This document shows, piece after piece, positions 56,818 to 64,000 of a DNA stretch of 64,000 nt. Position 1 is the first letter of the stretch; the number at the start of each line of letters is the position of its first letter. The stretch is taken from the NCBI GenBank assembly GCA_019914945.1, contig CM034100.1, positions 12,039,096 through 12,103,095 on the forward strand, written 5' to 3'. A model generated the notes under the pieces. That model worked only from the letters and a program-made list of their open reading frames with translations, searched no databases and had not been told where the DNA came from. Made by a program: the position numbers and the translations under genes. This stretch comes from Typha latifolia. Lineage: Eukaryota > Streptophyta > Magnoliopsida > Poales > Typhaceae.

Positions 56818-57525
56818 ATGCCGGGTCTCCAGAGGAAGCTCGTGAAAAAAGATAAGATTTTGAAGGGAAAACGGAAGAAGAATCCAACCACCAACACCAA
56901 TCTAATCGAATCCAAAACACTTGTGCGAAAAGTTCGCGTCTTTTTCGACGACCCAGATGCCACCGAATCGAGCGAAGACGAGCTCGAGTTTGCTTCTTAC
57001 AAGAGGAAGAAGAAGCGAGCCATTTACGAGTTTTTCATCAAGAGATCGAAGCCCAAAACCCCATCACCGACCAACTCGTTGCGGACTTCGTCTTCCACCA
57101 TTACTACTACTACCACCACCACCACCACCACCACTAATAAGTACAAGGGAGTACGGCAGAGGAAATGGGGCAAGTGGGCGGCGGAAATCCGAAACCCGTT
57201 AAGCGGAAACCGGATCTGGCTCGGGACGTTCGACACCGCCGAGGCCGCCGCATCCGCTTACGCCGCCGCTGCGAGGCGATTTGGGTCGGATCGTAACGAC
57301 ATCTCCGATAAGGAGGAGAAGACCGTGGCCGAGCTCTTTGAGGAAAAGCTGCTGCCAGTACCGGATCTGGATATCGGGTTCGGCCCGGACCCGTTTAGGG
57401 ATGTCGGTCTTGGTCCGTTGTTCGTGAACGACTATGTCGGGTTCGACGATATACCTTTTTGGGCTCCGGAGATTGACGGCGATGATTTCTCCAATTTAGA
57501 CGCTTGGTTGGAATTTGATGAGTAG
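56818..57525 (+). CDS. AP2/ERF transcription factor, group VI-L (ERF118/119-like)
   Basis: 235 residues. I chose the ATG at 56818 ([11 protein letters not shown]); in-frame codons further upstream include no ATG, only a GTG at 56722, and plant group VI-L proteins start in this MPxxQR style. A CRF motif ([18 protein letters not shown]) lies at residues 38-55 and a basic stretch at 62-80. Thr96-106 is an uninterrupted run of 11 threonines. The AP2 DNA-binding domain spans about residues 108-165: [17 protein letters not shown] holds the beta-sheet contact residues, and [19 protein letters not shown] follows. The family usually has Asp in the AYD position; here it is Ala, as in some VI-L members. 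The acidic, aromatic C-terminus (DDIPFW, then [14 protein letters not shown]) is a likely activation region. It is a nuclear protein expected to bind GCC-box-like promoters. No intron in the CDS. GC content is higher than in the surrounding DNA. Confidence 0.95.
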   Translation: MPGLQRKLVKKDKILKGKRKKNPTTNTNLIESKTLVRKVRVFFDDPDATESSEDELEFASYKRKKKRAIYEFFIKRSKPKTPSPTNSLRTSSSTITTTTTTTTTTTNKYKGVRQRKWGKWAAEIRNPLSGNRIWLGTFDTAEAAASAYAAAARRFGSDRNDISDKEEKTVAELFEEKLLPVPDLDIGFGPDPFRDVGLGPLFVNDYVGFDDIPFWAPEIDGDDFSNLDAWLEFDE

Positions 57526-57742
57526 AATAATTATATTTCGTTAATAATCGCGTTATTAAGTGTTTTTGGAGGATATATTTTTTTTGGCAAGCTGTGAGAG
57601 GTTGCAGCCAAGTGATCTTTTTGATCCAATTGGAATTTGATGAGTAGAATAATTATATTTCGTTAATAATCGCGTTATTAAGTGTTTTTGGAAGTTTTTT
57701 TTTTTTTTTTTTTTTGGCAAGCTGTGAGAGGTTGCAGCCAAG
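57508..57742 (+). repeat. Tandem duplication of ERF stop codon and 3' UTR
   Basis: Unit 1 at 57508-57612 and unit 2 at 57630-57742, nearly identical. Each begins TTGGAATTTGATGAGTAG, the last codons and stop of the ERF, and runs to GAGAGGTTGCAGCCAAG. A 17-base spacer separates them. In unit 2 the short T-run became a tract of about 22 T. Confidence 0.95.
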
Positions 57743-58246
57743 CTGTAAGAGTTTTGGAACAGTGAAATGGTACGTGAGACATTGTCTTTTTATTGTACTC
57801 AAGGCTGTTATTCATGCTTGTTGCTTGTCTCATTTTTGTGATTAGTTTTGTTTTACTTCTTTGTGTCATTGTGTGGCGCAGATGAATGGAGGAATTGGCA
57901 ATTGGGATAAGATGGGCTATCACATTTGTACTTTGTTTTTGTTCTCATGTGCGAATGCGTTGTTTAGGAGAGAATAGAAGAGAAAGAAAAGCAATGAGAT
58001 TGAGAGGGGAAACACACGAGGAAAAAAAAAACCCTTCGGTAAACCCCAAAAATTTTAATTTGAAAAACCCTTCCTTAAACCCTTAGATAAATTACTAATA
58101 TGAAAAAACTCTGGTAGTAAAATTTTAGATCATGATGTCACCGATTTATCTAATTAATTTCATATTATTTGAACATCAAATGAATATATTTTGAATAGTT
58201 TTATAAAATTATGTAGAATTAGAATTCCATAATTTAAATATAAAAT
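57743..58246. other. ERF 3' region and AT-rich spacer
   Basis: 57743-57860 probably still belongs to the ERF 3' UTR; T-rich, with TTTTATTGTACT near 57788. Nothing else recognisable. Several AATTTAAATAT-like words near 58220-58246 resemble those right of the next LTR. Confidence 0.4.
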
Positions 58247-59024
58247 TGATGCGATTCGAACTAGATCAGATCACCTCGAAAAATATTGGGCCCAATGGAT
58301 TGAGTCTAGTTATCTTATTTGCTCATTTGGTTTAGTTAAAGCCTTAGTAAGTTAAGATTTTATTTAATTAACTAAATCTAACTCTATGCAGCTTTGGAAA
58401 AATATTCGCAGAATATTCTATAAATATCCGAATAATATCAAACTAGTTGGATAAAATCGCCAATATTTACAACTTTGGTATTCACGACTTAATCTATCTG
58501 CGGCGAAACGAAGGATTAATCTAAGAAGATAAGGAAGATTGGTTTAGTTAGTTTGTTAGGATTTTAACTTAGTTGTTTAAGTTCCTAGGGTGAGCCTTTA
58601 TAAATATATGGAGGAAACCTAATTAGAGTTTAATCAGATAATTGAGATGGCTAGCCATTGATACCCTCTACCACCTCTTTCTTTCCATCACCCAAGTATT
58701 TAGTCGACTTCCACTAACTCCTAATTCCCCTCTTATATAACTTCTCTCCCTTCACTTCAAGGAATTAACTAATCGCCTATCTAGCCATTGAAGGGCTATT
58801 AAGCTAAGGTTTACCTAACATTCCGCCACTGTTCGTCATATATCTCAAGATCTAGTCATCTAAACCCTGCGAATTTAGATTCGTTGGAAAGCTCTTTTCA
58901 TGAGTGATAACATATCCAAGTTGCCGGAAGATCCAATGGCTAGATCATCCGTAGCTTCCTTCGAAAGCCACGTTCTCAATCAAGTCCAGAACCGTTACGA
59001 ATCGAATCAAGCCGGTTCGTAACA
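58247..59024 (+). mobile_element. Solo LTR of B-like gypsy family near ERF gene
   Basis: 778 bases, TGATGCGATTCG to GGTTCGTAACA. TATA box CCTTTATAAATATATGG near 58594-58610. Flanks AAAAT and TAAAT match at four of five bases. No palindrome cluster. It lies about 500 bases past the ERF 3' UTR, in the same orientation. Confidence 0.85.
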
Positions 59025-61290
59025 TAAATTTATAATTTAAATACAAATTTCATACTTAAACTATGAAATTTTAATTATACAAAGTTTCAAAAAAATATTT
59101 AAAAGATAATCATTGGATTCCAGAAAATTATTCAAATGGATAAAATCTATGACATCATAATCTAGAATTTTTTTATTCAAATTCAAAATCTATCTGGAGT
59201 GGAACAAAGAATTCATAGTTTAAATTTTAAGTATGAAATTCATAGTTTAAATATGAAATTCTAACAAATATTCATAGTTTTGCAAGTAGATACTATATTT
59301 TATTTGCAACATAAATAAAGTTCTATTTTTTAAACATTGATTTAAAATTTTTTATTTATTTAAATTATCTCTAATTAGTGTCTTACTATATTTATTAAAA
59401 AGCGATTAGAGAGACTTGTATAAAAAAAAGATTAAGAGATAAAAGAAAACTAGCAAAAAAATGTATGAATTATTTCTCTCTTACATTATCCCATTAGTAT
59501 TTAATGAGCACTAAATAGTAGAAAAGTAAATTTGTAAGAAATAAAGGAGAAAAGCATCATTTACAATGGAATTCAACAAGACACACAAGAATAAAAACCA
59601 AGTGACTTTTTAGAACAATTTTTATTTTTATTTTTTATTTTTTTGTGATAGCACATCAATGAGAACTCAAAACTTAAATAAAAAAAGGGAGATTTATTGT
59701 AGTATTGAACACTTCCATTATTGGCTATGCTTGTTTAGTTCAAAAGTTAAACAAAAAAAAGATAATAAAAATAAAAATAAATAGGTAATTCATATTTACC
59801 AAGCAAGAACGGTAGACGACTCAAGATCTGTCTCCTAAGAGGCATAGAGGCATGACAGACTAGAGATCCTTGATCTCCAACATTTCAACTCCGACTTTCG
59901 TAACCGCGGTGGTGGAAACTTCTAACTAGTGGACGAGGGCCCCTCGGGTCGATCTCTTGAGGACTTCTCAATCTCTGTATAATCTCTTAATAAATTTTCT
60001 AACTATTAACAATGTAAAATTAGGTCCGGCCCACATCTCTACGGAGAGAGAAGAAACTCCACCATTAGCCAATTTAAGCTGAATGGCATGGCATTCCTTT
60101 CGCCATCCGTCAATAATCATCAACCATTAGCCCTTTTTTTCTCCTCTTATAACCCCACATGCACATCTACCAATTGGTCGATATAAATGACAATTTTTAC
60201 CAACTTCGGAGACCAAGAAAAATATATGGAAAGATTAGTCAAGATGTGGAGTGTTAAAAAGAAAAAGGAAAAAAAAATCGAAGAGGAAAAAGAAAGGGAA
60301 AGAGACGATAACACTGAGCTTGGAATCAGACAGGATGGTGGCATGCATCATATGGGATTTAATGCAACTTTGACCTGGAAACTGTCACCTGTCAGTTGAA
60401 GGGTTTGATTGATATTTAGAGATCAAATATTCAAACATCTGCCATTCTAATTGTGTAGCTGGGGTCTTTAATTGACTATTATTTCTCTGCACTCTTTTGG
60501 ATGCATCAACCTGCAGATTCCTGTAGGGTGATTTGATTAAATCCACAATGTACTGTCTAGAATATTGTGTCTACGTGTGTAAGAAAGCCATGCTTTGCAT
60601 ATGCCCCTAATTGAGGGTTGTCCGGTAATAAAGGAACACCTGAAAGTGGCAGTGTAGAAGCTATGAAGTTATTGGTGTACAAACTCGGGTTATTTGTAGG
60701 AAAAAAAAAACCTCCTCAGCTTTGGAATATGCCTAACTATAAAAAAATATTTTTTAATTTTTAATATTAGAAATTTTTTTGCTAATGCTAATATAAGTTA
60801 TTTTAATATTTAGTTGAATACTAGTATAAGAAGTAAAAAATATATATAATGTGATATAAAGTTAATATTAGAGTAATAGAGAATAGTAAAATTATATTAG
60901 AAATTAGTGGTGTTATATACAAAATGACTAAATTTATGTGATTGGATTTAAAGTAGTACTACTAATTTAAATTTATTTGTGATTGTAATATTTATTATTA
61001 AAGTGTATACTATATTCTTCATATATTCACATTACATGGTTACAAAAAGATAACTTTTCCTCCCATTTCTTAACATCCTCGAATTACTGATGGAAAATAT
61101 TAATAAAAAACTTCCCTACACCGGGGCATTAATAAAACGCCAAGTTCTCATAGGTAAACTAAGTATTGATTTTAATTAATGATGTCAAAATAGTTTGTTT
61201 TAATGTACCATTCCATTAGTGCTAAATTTATTAAATAAGACAATGCAAAAAGATGTAGATTTCTCATCATAATGTGGAGAAATAACCATG
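59025..61290. other. AT-rich intergenic region, no gene seen
   Basis: No domain-bearing frame and no LTR ends. Low-complexity AT words such as AAATTCATAGTTTAAA recur near 59030-59290. A GC-richer patch at 59800-60070 holds no recognisable feature. Confidence 0.6.
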
Positions 61291-61530
61291 CAATGCATAT
61301 TATAACCTTGCACTATAAATATATAACCCTGCACTATGGATAGGAAACCGAATATTAGTCAATAGGCTGATTTCAATAGCAAACATATGATAACTCCACA
61401 CTTTTGACAGATAATCCCATACTACACGAAAATAACTCTGCAACTACGAGGAAATAACCCCATAGTGCGGAGTTATCTATTAGTAGTGTAGGGTTATATA
61501 TCCGTAGTGCAGGATTATAATACGCATTAA
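61291..61530. mobile_element. Inverted-repeat element, MITE-like
   Basis: The left arm (61291-61345) and right arm (61483-61530) are inverse copies of about 47 bases with few mismatches. Each arm holds two copies of a TATAACC(C/T)TGCACTA-like word. Further copies of the word, in both directions, occupy the centre (for example ATAACTCTGCAACTA near 61430, ATAACCCCATAGTG near 61447). No ORF. The target duplication is not clear. Confidence 0.65.
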
Positions 61531-62051
61531 CACGTCTTGTGATGCTGGGAGGTTGTGATAGCAAATCTACTTCTGGAACAAAATATTCTTGGTGGAGAAA
61601 CAAAAGACGGGAGGGTCGAGCTCCTATGCTTTAGTCGTCGTAAGTTATTTGTTGATTAGAAAGGATGACTTTCTGCCTCCTCTTGCTTGCTTAGAGAGGT
61701 GGGAGAGTTGTACTTTTACACCAGATTGGGTGCACAGAGTGTTTTGACCCAAGCCCAAGCTGATCTAGCCTAGCCAAGCAAAATCACTTGATCTGCTATT
61801 AGACTCACATACTATTCATATTAGGTTTACTTATTTCTTTTAAGTTGTTCAATTAAGACCTTATAGTCTGTTGCATTTGCTTATTAGACCTAGTTGGTCT
61901 AAGTTTGCATATTAGCATTAGTCAGTCCAAATGAGGGTTAAATAGTCTAATTCAGAGTTAGCCACCTGTAAATTATGGTGTGCAACTCTTTTTCTCATTA
62001 CGAAATAAATCAGCTAGTTTTAGCCATAGGAGTAGCCATAATCTAAATAGC
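61531..62051. other. Intergenic, nothing recognised
   Basis: No open frame or repeat of note on either strand. Confidence 0.5.
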
Positions 62052-62788
62052 TGATAGGTTATGGAACGATCCCTTCAAGATCTGAATTTATTGTAGGAAG
62101 CAGTCCGTGCAACCGAAGGAACATATTTATCAAATCGATTCGTAACTCCCTAATCTACATTTTTCATATTTACGCCCTCCGCAGATTTAAACTACAACTG
62201 GGACGAAAATACCATATAATGCGGATGATGGTGGTGGTGACGGGTGGAGTGGAAGTTAGGGTTATAGTTGATAATGGAAATGAGGGTGGATTAGTGATAT
62301 TGTTTAATGGATAAAGATGAAGGGGAAGAAGTGATCAAGATCCCAAAGAAGAGGGAGGACTCGATAGACGAGGAAGATTAGAAGTTAGGAGAGACCTTGC
62401 CAATGGTAGAGGTGGTAAGTTGGTGAAGAGGGAGGAGGGAGATTATAGTAGAGAGAAGATAGAGAGGAAAGAAATTAATATTCCAATAGCATTATAATTT
62501 TGGTTATCATCCATACCTTTATAGAGGCTAGCCAACAAGCCCTAATAATAATAATTAACCCTAATCCTAGTGGAATCCCGCCGATCGCGTTCGAACGCAT
62601 AAAAACCGTTCTCTGTTGATGAGAACGTGATGTAGGCATTCGAACGCGCCCGACCATGTTCGAACGTACATTTCGCATTCTTTGTTTTTGCTAACCTGAT
62701 GTAGGCGTTCGCAAGGGCGTTCGAACGCGACCTACAGAAATTTTATTTTAATGAAAATAAATAACTAATGTAATAATAAAAGAGTCGT
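62052..62788 (-). mobile_element. Truncated gypsy LTR (family of 50458-51307)
   Basis: It starts at TGATAGGTTATGG, which equals the inner position of the longer copies, just before their PBS look-alike. It is truncated at the other end near 62788, before GTGTATCA. TATA box CTATAAAGG on the minus strand near 62517-62525. Confidence 0.8.
62583..62732 (-). repeat. Palindrome cluster in truncated LTR
   Basis: Exact GCGTTCGAACGC at 62587-62598 and 62717-62728, with four variants between, upstream of the TATA box on the minus strand. Confidence 0.85.
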
Positions 62789-63629
62789 GAAAGTTACAGT
62801 CATATAGGTAAGGGAAAGATCCATGGTTCTATGCTGCGTTAAGCTTTGAGATGAGAGGTCCCAACAATCTCAATGCAAGGAGGGAGACAAATACATTCAT
62901 CCAGAGGATGGATATCAAGGATCCGTTCCCTACTACCCACTTGATGCCTATCTATAAGACCTCTGTAGTCTGAAGGATAGAGCTGTCCAAGAAGCCCTAA
63001 TGTGGTTTTTCTCTTTCTGGAATGAACATTGAGAGAAAATTTTTGCTTTGAGCATAGTGGCCCATTGAGAGGAAGGGGAGATGATCAAGTGCCAAGTAAT
63101 CTTTGTCACTAGAGTGAGGTTAATAATAGGCAAAGGCTTGATGCCCAGTCCATCGGAGAAAATAGGTAGACATAGCGATTTTTAGCTATCCAACCCAATT
63201 TAGACTAGATTCGAATAAAAAATTCTTATCCGATCTAGATACGAATTGGAATACGGATAGGATTTTTGAAAAAAAAATGGATACGAGTGCGAATACAAGT
63301 CAAATATAATTTTTCGAATACAGATACTAATATTAGATATCCATTTACTTGCATATTTTTTGAATGATTTACAATTTTTAGTTTACTTATTTAAATGATG
63401 AAGATTAATATTATTACTAATGATGTATTTAATATTATTTGTAGAGATTAATTTTGCTAATTTTATATGTATTTTACATGCAAGATTTTTTGTTGAAACT
63501 CTTAATATTTTTGTGTTAATTTCTCTAAATAAAAGGTCATAATTCATTTAAAATTCGATCAGTATTGGTTTAAGATCCGATCATCTATCCAAAAATTGTC
63601 TGTATCTATTTAATTAGATATAAAAAAAA
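62789..63629. other. Intergenic, no gene seen
   Basis: 62820-63170 is of mixed composition with no recognised domain. 63200-63340 is a decayed GAATAC/GGATAC low-complexity stretch. Confidence 0.5.
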
Positions 63630-64000
63630 AATAGAGCTAGCTTAGAATAGGATAGAACGGTAAATATCTGACGTTGCAGCGGTCGCCGGAGGGTGGCAAA
63701 CAACCAAGGTTAGTGGTGGACAGCCGTATAGTAGGGTGGCTATTAGAGGAAGGTAGTGGCTAGAGTTTGTGTGCTTGGAAGGATTCTACGGTTATGATCT
63801 ATTCCTTTGAAGATAAAGATGATTTAACAACCATGATAAAAATGGTAAATGCAATAATAAGAAAATAACTAAATCAATTATTTCTCAATGCTTGGATACT
63901 TAGATGAATAAATAAAGAAGCTCAGCCTCTCTATATATAAAAGTCGAGTACAATGAGTCCTACTTAAACTTAACCTTAAATACTTATACGACTCGAATTA
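63630..64000 (-). mobile_element. B-like gypsy LTR fragment cut by window end
   Basis: It matches 33885-34260 of the inverted LTR in the same orientation: GGTAGAACGGTAAAT-like start, the GGTGG-rich patch, then a CTCTATATATAAAAGTCG TATA region near 63929. The rest lies beyond the window. Confidence 0.8.

Noticed and set aside
60187..60399. Lys/Glu-rich ORF in the intergenic region
   Set aside because: It comes from a purine-rich low-complexity tract; no ATG context, domain or flanking gene signals.
1..64000. tRNA, rRNA or organelle-derived genes
   Set aside because: I looked for tRNA A/B-box pairs and organelle gene motifs and saw none I could support; the only tRNA-related signals are the PBS sequences.

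Overview
The window is nuclear DNA of a flowering plant. The evidence is plant-type LTR retrotransposons primed by initiator-Met tRNA, plant LINEs with an RNase H tail, PIF/Harbinger-type non-autonomous elements with TAA target duplications, and one plant-specific AP2/ERF gene. Nothing in the sequence fixes the species. The region is gene-poor: about 90% derives from nested, mostly decayed mobile elements, and I find only one convincing host gene, at 56409-57742.

Layout. 1-3085 is a Ty3/gypsy body that has lost its integrase, followed by its LTR to about 4010. From about 4010 to 16381 lies a chromodomain (Tekay/Del-like) gypsy element with LTRs near 2.9 kb; its 5' LTR is split by a second gypsy element on the minus strand (5452-10472). 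16382-18653 is the 3' part of a related gypsy copy with its LTR. 18654-21598 is a LINE reverse transcriptase containing a copia solo LTR with a perfect GATCG duplication; the LINE's tail reappears at 34411-34878. 21599-33533 is a short, pol-less gypsy element whose 5' LTR was hit by a 9.5 kb Ty1/copia element on the minus strand (22181-31700). That copia element carries an extra env-like ORF. 33534-34410 is an inverted LTR fragment. 34879-39371 is a second, compact copia element. 39372-43440 holds minus-strand gag and RNase H-like remnants, each hit by a Harbinger-type element. 43441-53250 holds a copia relic, a LINE ORF1 relic, another copia LTR and a long minus-strand LTR with a nested solo LTR. 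53251-56100 is a second LINE. The ERF gene follows. 57743-64000 is AT-rich and sparse: three LTRs or LTR fragments and one inverted-repeat element.

The host gene encodes a 235-residue group VI-L-type ERF transcription factor with a CRF motif and an AP2 domain. Its leader appears to hold a 144-nt intron and a spliced 62-codon upstream ORF. Its last codons and 3' UTR are tandemly duplicated.

The most unusual signal is a 12-bp perfect palindrome, GCGTTCGAACGC, with ten exact and many decayed copies. The copies lie in clusters inside the LTRs of unrelated gypsy and copia families, on the upstream side of the TATA box. A further cluster lies inside the large copia element, directly upstream of a TATA box and leader that precede the env-like ORF. 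This suggests a cis-element shared among unrelated retroelement promoters. All functional statements are inferences from reading the sequence; no alignment or search was run.
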